From: Terribacillus saccharophilus
GTDB lineage: Bacteria; Bacillota; Bacilli; Bacillales; Amphibacillaceae
Assembly: GCF_002272075.1 (NCBI RefSeq)
Contig: NZ_NPBJ01000016.1
Span: 178,106-242,105 of the forward strand
Length of the DNA: 64,000 nucleotides
Direction: 5' to 3'
Every line of letters starts with the position of its first letter. Position 1 is the stretch's first letter. A model generated the notes under the pieces. That model was not told the DNA's origin, ran no database searches, and saw nothing but the letters and a program-made list of their open reading frames with translations. Below, piece after piece: positions 48,065-56,271 of the stretch. The position numbers were made by a program, and so were the translations under genes.

Positions 48065-48211
48065 TTAAAAATCGTTATATATGTAGTTACCTGTGTTGGC
48101 TGTATGGAAGCCATACAGCATAAACAAGGTGACAAGGATTGCCAAATAGAAACAGGTATGCACAACAAAGCGAACACCTGTATGTGCATACAGCTGCTTG
48201 ATCTTATTCAT
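48065..48211 (-). CDS. dltX: Teichoic acid D-Ala incorporation-associated protein DltX
   Basis: A 48-residue single-helix membrane miniprotein starts [19 protein letters not shown] and ends GNYIYNDF. This is the typical DltX layout: charged N-terminus, one hydrophobic segment (about residues 16-36), and a conserved aromatic/acidic C-terminal tail that is thought to interact with DltB/DltD during D-Ala transfer. A good ribosome site (AAGGCAGAGG) precedes the ATG. It sits between the response regulator and dltA. Confidence 0.93.
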   Translation of the reverse strand: MNKIKQLYAHTGVRFVVHTCFYLAILVTLFMLYGFHTANTGNYIYNDF

Positions 48212-48226
48212 TTTTTCCTCTGCCTT

Positions 48227-48898
48227 CTATTCAAATTTGTATCCAGTACCGATAACAGTCCGAATATGATGAGATTCATCCCCAAGTTTGGCACGCAGCT
48301 TCTTAATATGCGTGTCCACTACGCGGTTATCCCCTTCAAAATCTATACCCCATACATGATTCAGAATTGTTTCACGTGAAAGGACGTTATTTTTATGCTG
48401 CAGCAGGAGCAGCAAGAGATCATATTCCTTCGGCGTCAGCTCGACTTGCTGTTTATCCAATTCCAGCTGACGTGATTTTGTATTGACCACGGCATGACCG
48501 AAGCTGAGCATATGTCCATTCGGCAAGTAATGTTCGGTTGCCCGCTTCATCAAGGAATTAGCCCGTGCAACCAGCACTTTCGGACTAAATGGCTTCGTTA
48601 CATAATCATCTGCTCCGAGATCAAATCCATGGATTTTATCATCGTCACTGGACTTGGCTGTCAACAGGATGATTGGTACACCCGATTTTGCACGGACCTC
48701 TTTTGTAACAGCAAAGCCATCCATCTTCGGCATCATGATATCCAGAATGACTAGATCGGGATAAATAGCGTCAAACCAATCAATAGCGCTGCTGCCATTA
48801 TCTGTTTCATGCACTTCCCAGCCATCCTTTTTGAAATAGTCCGCCACTACTTCCCGGATACGTAATTCATCCTCGACAAGCAGCACTTTCTTTCTCAT
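48227..48898 (-). CDS. OmpR-family response regulator linked to the dlt operon
   Basis: The 223-residue protein has a receiver domain (phosphorylation site Asp53 in LVILDIMMPKMDG, Lys in YVTKPFSP) and a winged-helix output domain ending DTHIKKLRAKLGDESHHIRTVIGTGYKFE (shortened). It is 15 bases upstream of dltX and 82 bases downstream of a histidine kinase gene, all in one direction. It probably controls the dlt operon and itself. The start at 48898 follows GGAAGGAAGG. DltR of group B streptococci is a functional parallel, but sequence orthology is not shown. Confidence 0.92.
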   Translation of the reverse strand: MRKKVLLVEDELRIREVVADYFKKDGWEVHETDNGSSAIDWFDAIYPDLVILDIMMPKMDGFAVTKEVRAKSGVPIILLTAKSSDDDKIHGFDLGADDYVTKPFSPKVLVARANSLMKRATEHYLPNGHMLSFGHAVVNTKSRQLELDKQQVELTPKEYDLLLLLLQHKNNVLSRETILNHVWGIDFEGDNRVVDTHIKKLRAKLGDESHHIRTVIGTGYKFE

Positions 48899-48980
48899 CG
48901 CGAATCCTTCCTTCCAACTGATATACATAAATTAACAAGCTCATATGTCCTTCATGTGTCCAAATAAGTAATTTTTCCCA

Positions 48981-50726
48981 TTACTGATAAAATTGCACGA
49001 TGAAACGGACTCCTTCTGGCGTATTTTCGACTCCATAGCTGTAGTGGTGCAAATCGAGTATTTGCTGCACAATAGCAAGTCCCAAACCTGTGCCACCTGT
49101 CAATCTGCTTCTGGAGGATTCCGTGCGGTAAAAACGATTCCAGATCTTATCCAGCTGTTCTTCTGGTATTTGAGAACCTTTGTTGTCAATCATGAACACA
49201 CTGCGAGCAGTGTCCAGGTCTGTTTCGATACGGATACTAATGACAGAATCTGTTTCGCTATGACGGACTGCATTAACAAGCAGATTCCGCATGACTCGCT
49301 CCATCCACTCATAATCTGCCGTAATCGGCATCTCATTCCTCGGCATCACTTCAATGGAAACCTGTTTATCCTTCGCCATGCAGTACATTTTATCGGAAAG
49401 ATCTTCTATCATTTCACTCAGCAGGAATGATGATTTTCTTAGCTTAATAGCTCCGTTCTCAAGCTTGGCCAAATCCAGCATATCCCCGATCAGTACTTGC
49501 ATCTTGTCTGATTCCTCAATAATTACGTCAATATAGTGATCGTGCTTGTCTGGGCTGATACCATCCTGTAGCCCTTCTGCAAAGCTTTTGACGATACTGA
49601 GCGGTGTCTTCAGTTCATGAGAAGCATGCTCAAAGAATTCGCGCTGCGCTTTTTCCATCTTTTTGCGCTTCTCCATATCCTGCTTCAGCTTCTCGTTGGC
49701 TTGTTTCAAATCATCCAGTGCTACATCCAAGTTCTGCGCCATAATCAGCATGTTATTGGAAAGGCTGCCAAGTTCATCTTTTTGCTTGATTGGCTTCACC
49801 GATGAAAAGTCCAGATGTACCATTTTTTTAGCCATCTCATTCAGTTTGATCAATGGACTGCTCACAAGACGTGAGTAAAACAAAGAAAGCAAAAGAATGA
49901 GTAAAATACCGGCGATACCGATATAAAGATAAAAAACGCGCAGTGCTTCATTCGTATCTTTGGTTTCCTGTAAGGAAGTGACAGAGAAGAGATATTGTAT
50001 TTCGCCGTCTTTCTCAATTGGATCCATCAGTACTAGATTATGCTTTCCAGTCCATGGTTCCACCCAATTCAGCTGTAGACTTTCTCCATTGTTAAGCTGC
50101 TTCAGCAGATCTTCATCAAGCGGGAACCATTCCAGCAGCGCATCATAAAGAAGGCCTAACCCTCTATTTGACATACCACCCTGGGGAAGTGAAACACTTT
50201 TTACTTTTCCTTGGAGAGTTATTTCATTCTCTTCCAGATGTTCACCCACACTTTCCTCATCCTTACTGATTACAGAAGGATAAATGACCGAAGTGACCGA
50301 CAAATCTGATTCTCCATTAACCTCTAACGTATCTCCCTTTTTGATGTTCAACGCATCCAAGTCGGTACCATAATCAGTCACAAACAAGGATAATGCCACT
50401 TCAAGTACATCCCCATCTTCTGTTTGCAGCATAATATGGAACGGATCTTGTACTAGCTGATATCCTTCTGCATCAACAATCGTCAAAGGACTTTTCGTCT
50501 CCTGCATATAAGACAGCGTGTGCTTCGTCAGCTCCTCTGCACTCCAGGAATTCTCTTCATAGCCATCTGCCAATGCATGCAGATGCTCAGCAGCTTCTTT
50601 CGTTTTATAGTGCTGGTAAAAGCTATCAAAGAACACAAGCTGAAAAATCATAATCATAGCGTAAAATGCCAAGAAGAATAAAGCTGTCACAGCGAACAGC
50701 TTGATCGTTATGCCTCGTTTTCTCAT
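48981..50726 (-). CDS. Sensor histidine kinase linked to the dlt operon
   Basis: The 581-residue kinase has a helix at residues 10-33, a large extracytoplasmic sensor of about 230 residues, a second helix (about 268-288) and a HAMP domain. A phosphoacceptor motif FFEHASHELKTPLS follows near residue 370, then an ATPase domain with NLLVNAVRHSE and GTGLGLAIVQQIL. The sensor region includes acidic stretches (EESVGEHLEENE) and might read cation or peptide levels at the surface, which is inference. It is the first gene of the putative kinase-regulator-dltXABCD operon. Confidence 0.92.
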   Translation of the reverse strand: MRKRGITIKLFAVTALFFLAFYAMIMIFQLVFFDSFYQHYKTKEAAEHLHALADGYEENSWSAEELTKHTLSYMQETKSPLTIVDAEGYQLVQDPFHIMLQTEDGDVLEVALSLFVTDYGTDLDALNIKKGDTLEVNGESDLSVTSVIYPSVISKDEESVGEHLEENEITLQGKVKSVSLPQGGMSNRGLGLLYDALLEWFPLDEDLLKQLNNGESLQLNWVEPWTGKHNLVLMDPIEKDGEIQYLFSVTSLQETKDTNEALRVFYLYIGIAGILLILLLSLFYSRLVSSPLIKLNEMAKKMVHLDFSSVKPIKQKDELGSLSNNMLIMAQNLDVALDDLKQANEKLKQDMEKRKKMEKAQREFFEHASHELKTPLSIVKSFAEGLQDGISPDKHDHYIDVIIEESDKMQVLIGDMLDLAKLENGAIKLRKSSFLLSEMIEDLSDKMYCMAKDKQVSIEVMPRNEMPITADYEWMERVMRNLLVNAVRHSETDSVISIRIETDLDTARSVFMIDNKGSQIPEEQLDKIWNRFYRTESSRSRLTGGTGLGLAIVQQILDLHHYSYGVENTPEGVRFIVQFYQ

Positions 50727-50918
50727 GTGGTACCCCTTTATGTACTACGACAGTTAGTTATATATACTTTAATTTACAGATATGTTTTTTGTGTGTCCGC
50801 ACACTTCATCAGCGTACACGCATTTATAAAAATACGGAACCCTTTTTTTGTAAAATCCAAACGCCTGCCTCTTGCATAATCTAACTCCGAAGCATTTCAT
50901 CAGAAAGAAGGGGAAGGT

Positions 50919-51536
50919 ATGGGGAAAGAAAATGAGTACATGGACTACACCAAGAGTAATGTCCAGTATTTTAGCGATGTGAATAAAAACCGGCTATTCA
51001 CACGGAATAACCGGAACTATATAAACCGGCTCGGCCGGGATGTATTGAATACACTTGGGAATGTGTCTCTTCTCGATATCTATTTGAGCAAAGGGAAAAC
51101 AGTCGAACCTCATTACCATCAAAATGCTGCTGAACTTGTCTACTGCATTAGTGGGTCAGCTCAAGTTTCCCTGATTAATCCTTTTACGAATAAGGTCGAG
51201 AATATACGCATCACCCGCGGTCAAGTCGCAAATGTCCCTCAAGGCTGGTGGCACTGGGAAACAGCAGTAGAAGATCAAACACATCTGCTGGCCATTTTCG
51301 ATGCGCCATACCCTGAATATATTTTCGGTTCGGACATCTTAGCGAGGACACCAGCAGAAGTACTCGCTAAAACCTATTGTCTGGATAAGACGAAGCTTCA
51401 GGAAACACTGCGCCCGCTCAACAACCAGACTATTATCATTGGTCCACCAGATGAATGCAGCCAGCAGCGGTCTGAAGAACAAAAAGCCTCTCACCAAGAA
51501 AATACAGACGGGTATCACTATTATCGTTTCAAATAA
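50919..51536 (+). CDS. Cupin domain protein
   Basis: The 205-residue protein has one cupin barrel (about residues 45-150). Metal-binding motif 1 is visible as VEPHYHQNAAELVYCISG (His, His, Glu) and motif 2 as VANVPQGWWHWETA (His). The C-terminal tail is polar and low in complexity. It resembles spherulin/oxalate-decarboxylase-like single cupins in Firmicutes, but the activity is unknown. The start follows AAGGGGAAGG. It diverges from the histidine kinase across 190 bases with no other gene. A strong terminator follows. Confidence 0.85.
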   Translation: MGKENEYMDYTKSNVQYFSDVNKNRLFTRNNRNYINRLGRDVLNTLGNVSLLDIYLSKGKTVEPHYHQNAAELVYCISGSAQVSLINPFTNKVENIRITRGQVANVPQGWWHWETAVEDQTHLLAIFDAPYPEYIFGSDILARTPAEVLAKTYCLDKTKLQETLRPLNNQTIIIGPPDECSQQRSEEQKASHQENTDGYHYYRFK

Positions 51537-51538
51537 GA

Positions 51539-51581
51539 AATAAGAACAGCCTCTCCTAATGAAGGAGAGGCTGTTCTTATT
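51539..51581 (+). terminator. Terminator of the cupin gene
   Basis: A perfect 18-bp stem starts AATAAGAACAGCCTCTCC, with a seven-base loop. It lies just after the stop codon and ends in TTATTTG. Confidence 0.88.
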
Positions 51582-51657
51582 TGAAAAGTAATTTCTGCTT
51601 GAACCTCCAGTCACGTCATCTTTTATGCTTGGATTATAAAACATTGGAGGTCATAAC

Positions 51658-52005
51658 ATGCCATTAAAACAAAAGATTCTTGCCAGTATGATGCATCTAT
51701 TATCTTTACTGCTTACTTTCTTCCTGCCGCTGGCTGTCCTGCTCTTTGTCAGGAAAAGGAACTGCTACCTCAGCAGCCATGCAAAGGAAGGATTGAATTT
51801 ACATTTCACCTTCCTCCCTATTTTTATATTCATCCGAATCACTGCCGAAATCTGGCCTTATGCCGGCACAGCATCTATGGCTTTGATAGGTTTTGAGACG
51901 GTGCTCATTGCACGGGCTGCCTATTTTACATTGACAGATAGGCCATTCTCATATCCTGTAATTCGATTTTTTAAAGTTCAAGGAGATGCATCTCATGCTG
52001 CTTGA
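51658..52005 (+). CDS. DUF4870-like small membrane protein
   Basis: The 115-residue protein has three hydrophobic segments and the pattern SSHAKEGLNLHFTF near residue 40, which fits the DUF4870 family (HxxxALNFQ-type motif). Function is unknown. The start follows TTGGAGGTC. It overlaps the next gene by 11 bases, so the two are probably translated together. Confidence 0.75.
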   Translation: MPLKQKILASMMHLLSLLLTFFLPLAVLLFVRKRNCYLSSHAKEGLNLHFTFLPIFIFIRITAEIWPYAGTASMALIGFETVLIARAAYFTLTDRPFSYPVIRFFKVQGDASHAA

Positions 52006-52465
52006 TATACTGGAACCTATTTCTGCATTCCCGCCAGTTCTTCTTTACTTATCGCTAATCTTGCTTAGTGCCACCCCTTTTATAGAAGCACATATAACCG
52101 TGCCATTAGGAATTATGCTCGGGCTGCCTTTTCCAATCTGCTGCCTGATTGGTCTTTCTGCAAATTTTCTATCGGTGATGATTGCGGTAAAATGGACTAG
52201 AAACACCAAAATAGGAAACGATTCATCCACTCGTCTGGGAAGGGCAGTAGTAATGGGAAGACGCTATGGAGTTCCAGGTCTGGCATTGATGGGACCAATA
52301 CTTGGGGCTAATCATTTCAGCGCAGTGGCTGCTGTTTTACTAGGAGTGAGCAAACGCAGCATTTACATCTGGCAGTTTTTAAGCATTAGTCTCTGGGGGA
52401 TTGGTACTGGTCTGTTATTCAAGTACGGTATCTCTTTATTTAAGGAGGGTGGTATTTTCTTATGA
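51995..52465 (+). CDS. Small multidrug export family membrane protein
   Basis: The 156-residue protein has four to five helices and the signature region LILLSATPFIEAHITVPLGI near residue 20 of the small multidrug export (PF06695) family. A conserved Glu follows in IEAH. The start at 51995 is preferred, because AAGGAG lies nine bases upstream. An earlier in-frame ATG is part of that ribosome site. Transport activity is inferred only from the family name. It overlaps the MerR gene by four bases. Confidence 0.8.
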   Translation: MLLDILEPISAFPPVLLYLSLILLSATPFIEAHITVPLGIMLGLPFPICCLIGLSANFLSVMIAVKWTRNTKIGNDSSTRLGRAVVMGRRYGVPGLALMGPILGANHFSAVAAVLLGVSKRSIYIWQFLSISLWGIGTGLLFKYGISLFKEGGIFL

Positions 52466-53163
52466 TGTATGATAAGACATATACAATCGGAGAAATGGTG
52501 GCAAAAGGAAAAGTCAGTATTCGTACACTTCGGTATTATGATCAGATTGATTTATTAAAACCAACAGCATACTCAGAAGGTGGTCACCGATTATACTCAA
52601 ATGGGGACTTGGACCAACTATCAGCCATCCAAGCATTGAAGAATATAGGTTTTTCGTTGAAAGAAATTAAAGACATACAGAACTCCGGTCATTTGCAAGG
52701 AAAAGAAGTGCACCGCACTCTGCAATACCAACGAAAAGTTTTGGCTGCTAAACAGCGTACAATAGAAGATATGATCAAGGATATCGACCATATGCTTCGC
52801 ATTACTGACCCCGACAAGGAAATAAATGCAGATATTTTTTGTTCCATGGTTCACTATATAACCAACGCTGAGGCACGAATGGAGTGGCTGGAAGAAGAAA
52901 AAATATCAGCTGATGAAGATGAAGTATTGGAAAAAGAATGGACAATAGTTTTATCAGATCTAAAAAAAGTGATTAGGTCTCAAATAAGTCCAGACGCCCC
53001 TATTGTACAAGATATGATTGGAAAGCTTCTGGAGGTAATTAAGCGCACAGCAGGCGATTCAAGAGAAACCGGACTACCCTCCTCAAAGCCTCCCGTTTTA
53101 GCTCCCTTTTCAGAAAAGGAACAGCAGTACTTAAAGCAAGCAATCCGCATCTATAAAGAATGA
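52462..53163 (+). CDS. MerR family transcriptional regulator
   Basis: The 233-residue protein has an N-terminal MerR winged helix (YTIGEMVAKGKVSIRTLRYYD at residues 7-27, shortened, then GGHRLYSNGDLDQL), a coiled-coil dimer helix (about 80-115), and a helical effector domain of unknown ligand. It closes a three-gene operon with two small membrane proteins and probably regulates them, although no MerR-type spaced promoter was recognised. The start follows GGAGGGTGG, with two adjacent Met codons possible. Confidence 0.88.
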   Translation: MMYDKTYTIGEMVAKGKVSIRTLRYYDQIDLLKPTAYSEGGHRLYSNGDLDQLSAIQALKNIGFSLKEIKDIQNSGHLQGKEVHRTLQYQRKVLAAKQRTIEDMIKDIDHMLRITDPDKEINADIFCSMVHYITNAEARMEWLEEEKISADEDEVLEKEWTIVLSDLKKVIRSQISPDAPIVQDMIGKLLEVIKRTAGDSRETGLPSSKPPVLAPFSEKEQQYLKQAIRIYKE

Positions 53164-53171
53164 TTAACCCA

Positions 53172-53201
53172 AAAAAGCTGCCAAATTTATGGCGGCTTTT
53201 T
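53172..53201. terminator. Bidirectional terminator between the MerR gene and nsrR
   Basis: The stem AAAAAGCTGCCA with complement, including one G-U pair, and a six-base loop lies between convergent genes with A and T ends. Confidence 0.78.
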
Positions 53202-53632
53202 CATCGAAGCAGCATTCGCAAATCTGCTTCATTCTTTAATAAATCCTGCAGCGTATACGCATCAAGCACTTGCAAATATGCATGCAATGCTTTACCTAAT
53301 ATTCCTCTCAAGCCGCAAACAGAAGCAATCGGGCATGTATTGTTCTCTCTATTGAAGCATTCGACGAGATGAAAATCATCTTCCATCCTCCGCACAACCG
53401 CTCCGATATTAATCTCTTTTGGATCACGTGCTAGTTTAATACCGCCTGAACGCCCCCGCACAGCTTCAATATAACCTGCCTGGCGCATTTCATGTGCTAC
53501 TTTCATCAAATGGTTTTTGGATATATGATATGCTGTCGCAATCTCTTGAATCGTCGACAGCTTGTCTTTTTCTTTTGTTCCCAAATAAAGAAGGACTCTT
53601 AGGGAAAAGTCAGTATACATCGTCAATCGCAT
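53201..53632 (-). CDS. nsrR: Nitric oxide-sensing Rrf2 repressor
   Basis: NsrR is an Rrf2-type 4Fe-4S repressor of NO detoxification. The 143-residue protein starts MRLTMYTDFSLRVLLYL and has the winged-helix segment HISKNHLMKVAHEM. Its cluster cysteines are Cys92, Cys100 and Cys106 with C-x7-C-x5-C spacing, the same numbering as in B. subtilis NsrR. It diverges from hmp, its main known target. The start at 53632 follows GAGGAGG. A longer frame would run into the hmp promoter. Confidence 0.95.
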   Translation of the reverse strand: MRLTMYTDFSLRVLLYLGTKEKDKLSTIQEIATAYHISKNHLMKVAHEMRQAGYIEAVRGRSGGIKLARDPKEINIGAVVRRMEDDFHLVECFNRENNTCPIASVCGLRGILGKALHAYLQVLDAYTLQDLLKNEADLRMLLR

Positions 53633-53709
53633 CTTGGTTATATCCTCCTCTTCTTGAGGATTATAGCATAACAGAATAACTGATTGGGCATAAAGAGAAT
53701 GTGACACTT

Positions 53710-53738
53710 TTGTTAAAGTGGTATTTAAAATATATCTT
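53710..53738 (+). promoter_or_regulatory. hmp promoter with NsrR-like operator
   Basis: TTGTTA (53710-53715) and TATCTT (53733-53738) have a 17-base spacer. The dyad GGTATTTAAAATATATC (53720-53736) resembles the NsrR box of Bacillus hmp (AT-rich with a TTTAAA centre) and overlaps spacer and -10. NO damage to the NsrR cluster would release it. Confidence 0.65.
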
Positions 53739-53792
53739 TTATCCACTGTTAGTTCTATGATAGAGATAGATCAAAGAAAGAAGGAATCCAAA

Positions 53793-54968
53793 ATGCTATC
53801 ACAAGAAACTATCGACATCATTAAAAGCACTGTACCTGTGCTAGAAGAGCATGGCACTCAAATTACTACTGTCTTTTACGAAGAATTGTTTAAAGCGCAC
53901 CCTGAACTTCTGAACATTTTCAACCATGCAAACCAGGCAAGAGGCAAACAGCAAACTGCACTCGCTAATGCAGTCTATGCAGCTGCGGTACATATCGATA
54001 AGCTGGAGGCAATACTTCCGACGGTCGTACAGATTTCTCACAAGCATGTCAGCTTAGGTGTAAAACCCGAACATTATCCGGTTGTAGGCGAATACTTGCT
54101 TAAAGCAATCAAGATGGTTCTAGGAGATGCTGCGACTCCTCAGATTCTGAAAGCGTGGGAAGAAGCTTATGGCGTCATCGCAGATGCTTTTATCGGTGTA
54201 GAAGCCAATATGTATGAAGAAAATGAAAAGAAAGAAGGCGGCTGGGCATTCTTTAAAGACTTCGTTGTCGAAAAGAAAGTCCAAGAAAGTAATGTTATCA
54301 CATCCTTTTACTTGAAACCTGCTGACTCTGAACGCGTGCCTGATTTCGAACCTGGTCAGTATATTTCCGTCCGTGTATCAATCCCTGGAGAAAAATACAT
54401 GATGATCCGTCAATACAGTCTATCTAAGACACCTTCATCAGATACGTTCCGTATTTCTGTGAAGAAAGAAGACGATAATGATCCGGATGGCAAGGTTTCC
54501 GTCTACTTACACGAACAAGTAAAAGAAGGAGATAAATTAGAAGTAAGTGCACCTGCTGGTGTCTTCACTCTTGAGAAAAATGCGGACAAACCGATTACTT
54601 TTATCGCAGGCGGTGTTGGTATCACGCCAATCATGAGTATGCTTGAGACTCTTGCAGCAGAAGATTCCAAGCGGGAAGTCGTCTTCCTGCAAGCTGCACG
54701 CACTCCAGAGTTTGCTGCTTTTACTAAGCAGATCCAAAGCATTCAAGAAAGAATGCCTAATTTGACGTATCAGACATATTATGAAGATAAGAGAATCGAT
54801 GAAACTATCCTTAAAGATATGGTGAACACTGATAGCGATGTTTATGTCTGTGGTCCAGCTGGTTTCATGGAATTCGTCATTTCCACACTGTACCACGCTG
54901 GTATCAGTAAAGAACAAGTTCATTTTGAGTTCTTCGGCCCTGCTGCTGATCTTGAAAAAGCTCAATAA
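53793..54968 (+). CDS. hmp: Flavohemoprotein (nitric oxide dioxygenase)
   Basis: Hmp converts NO and O2 to nitrate using NADPH. The 391-residue protein has a globin domain (residues 1-135, proximal haem His85 in ISHKHVSLG), an FAD domain (about 148-255, RQYSLSKTP) and an NAD(P) domain (about 260-390, AGGVGITPIMSM and VYVCGPAGFME). The ATG at 53793 follows AAAGAAGGA. A longer upstream frame runs through the promoter. It is divergent from nsrR and followed by a terminator. Confidence 0.97.
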   Translation: MLSQETIDIIKSTVPVLEEHGTQITTVFYEELFKAHPELLNIFNHANQARGKQQTALANAVYAAAVHIDKLEAILPTVVQISHKHVSLGVKPEHYPVVGEYLLKAIKMVLGDAATPQILKAWEEAYGVIADAFIGVEANMYEENEKKEGGWAFFKDFVVEKKVQESNVITSFYLKPADSERVPDFEPGQYISVRVSIPGEKYMMIRQYSLSKTPSSDTFRISVKKEDDNDPDGKVSVYLHEQVKEGDKLEVSAPAGVFTLEKNADKPITFIAGGVGITPIMSMLETLAAEDSKREVVFLQAARTPEFAAFTKQIQSIQERMPNLTYQTYYEDKRIDETILKDMVNTDSDVYVCGPAGFMEFVISTLYHAGISKEQVHFEFFGPAADLEKAQ

Positions 54969-54976
54969 AACAAGTA

Positions 54977-55007
54977 AGCGCACTGCCTCGGCAGTGCGCT
55001 TTTTTTA
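54977..55007 (+). terminator. Terminator of hmp
   Basis: A perfect 11-bp stem AGCGCACTGCC with complement and a two-base gap (loop of four to six in practice) is followed by seven T. It reaches the end of the convergent ywnA gene. Confidence 0.88.
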
Positions 55008-55442
55008 TTCAATCTGCTTATCTTGCTCTTCTATACTTTGCACAATATCCTCAATCGTCACATGCGCCAATGCTTTTTCCATGACCGCCTGTGCTCCAGC
55101 GAATATTGGAAGAACAGCTGCTTGAATATTCCTGCCAACCGTACATTGTGGATTCGGATTTCCATGAACACTGAAGAGTTCATTTTCCGGGACTGCTTCC
55201 ACTGCTTTGTACACATCAAGCAGTGTGATTTCATCAAGCTTACGTGCTAGTTCCGCTCCTGCTACTCCTGGGCGTACATTGACCAGCTCCGCTTTTTTAA
55301 GCATACCCATGATCTTACGGATAACGACCGGGTTCGTATTGACACTGGCTGCAATGAACTCAGACGAATTCACCTCGTCTTTATTCACCTCTAGAAGTGT
55401 CAGTATATGGATACCAACAGCAAAACGGCTGCTTATTGACAT
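55005..55442 (-). CDS. ywnA: Rrf2 family repressor YwnA
   Basis: The 145-residue winged-helix protein matches B. subtilis YwnA: RFAVGIHILTLLE at the start, ASVNTNPVVIRKIMGMLKKAELV as the recognition region (shortened), and ENELFSVHGNPNPQCTVG. It has a single Cys, so no Fe-S cluster. It should sense something else, perhaps through that Cys. The start at 55442 has only a weak ribosome site. It diverges from ywnB, as in B. subtilis. Confidence 0.9.
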   Translation of the reverse strand: MSISSRFAVGIHILTLLEVNKDEVNSSEFIAASVNTNPVVIRKIMGMLKKAELVNVRPGVAGAELARKLDEITLLDVYKAVEAVPENELFSVHGNPNPQCTVGRNIQAAVLPIFAGAQAVMEKALAHVTIEDIVQSIEEQDKQIE

Positions 55443-55516
55443 AATTTCCAGCTCACTTTCAAATGAATTCCTATCTCTATAGTATAACGCAAAATGAAAC
55501 GGGTAAAAGGAAAGTG

Positions 55517-55545
55517 TTGACAAGTTATAACCTGTAACTTATTAT
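55517..55545 (+). promoter_or_regulatory. ywnB promoter with YwnA-type operator in the spacer
   Basis: TTGACA (55517-55522) and TATTAT (55540-55545) have a 17-base spacer. An imperfect palindrome AAGTTATAACCTGTAACTT occupies 55522-55540, exactly between them. A further TGTAACT copy lies downstream at 55552. A repressor bound here would occlude RNA polymerase. Confidence 0.7.
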
Positions 55546-55595
55546 ACTACATGTAACTAAATTAATTACAAGATAAAACACAAGGAGGAGTTACC

Positions 55596-56234
55596 ATGAA
55601 AATAGGGATTATCGGAGCTACAGGTAAAGCAGGCAGCTTAATTACAAAAGAAGCTATGGATCGCGGCCACGAGGTGACAGCAATTGTACGCAGCGCTGCA
55701 AAAGTAAAACAGAACATTAACATACTAGAAAAAGGCATATTTGATATCCAAACATCCGATATCAAGGACTTTGATGTGATCGTTAACGCCTTCAATACTG
55801 CTCCTGGCCAAGAAAAACAGCACATTGAAGCTGGTCGGATTCTTATTGAAGCATTAAAGAATGCTCCTTCCACTCGTCTTCTCGTTGTCGGCGGTGCTGG
55901 AAGCTTGTTCGTAGATGAACAGAAAACCACTCGGGTATCTGAAACACCTGACTTCCCAGCTGCCTTTTTACCGACAGCTACCAATATGGGTGAAAACCTG
56001 AAGGAACTGGAAAGCAGTGAAGGTATCCAATGGACCTACATCAGTCCTGGTGGATTCTTCGATGCAGATGGCAAACGGACTGGCAGCTACCAAACTGGCG
56101 GTGAGGTCATGATTTTGAATAAACAAGGCAACAGCTATATCAGCTACGCTGACTATGCTATCGCTGTCTTGGATGAAATTGAAAAACCTGCACATCTTAA
56201 TGAACGTTTCTCTGTTGTTGGAGAAAAGGAATAA
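55596..56234 (+). CDS. ywnB: NAD(P)-binding oxidoreductase YwnB
   Basis: The 212-residue protein is an atypical short-chain/NmrA-like NAD(P)-binding protein. It opens with the Rossmann motif KIGIIGATGKAGS and carries VVGGAGSLFVD near residue 95 and WTYISPGGFFDADGKRTG near residue 145, matching B. subtilis YwnB. Members of this group may reduce quinones or flavins. The real substrate is not known. The start follows AAGGAGGAG. It is under the ywnA-ywnB intergenic operator. Confidence 0.9.
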   Translation: MKIGIIGATGKAGSLITKEAMDRGHEVTAIVRSAAKVKQNINILEKGIFDIQTSDIKDFDVIVNAFNTAPGQEKQHIEAGRILIEALKNAPSTRLLVVGGAGSLFVDEQKTTRVSETPDFPAAFLPTATNMGENLKELESSEGIQWTYISPGGFFDADGKRTGSYQTGGEVMILNKQGNSYISYADYAIAVLDEIEKPAHLNERFSVVGEKE

Positions 56235-56237
56235 ATA

Positions 56238-56267
56238 AAAGCGCTAGACCACTTGGTCTAGCGCTTT
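56238..56267. terminator. Bidirectional terminator between ywnB and yfkM
   Basis: The perfect stem AAAGCGCTAGACCA with complement leaves a very short loop and has A- and T-rich flanks. It separates two convergent genes. Confidence 0.85.
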
Positions 56268-56271
56268 CCTC

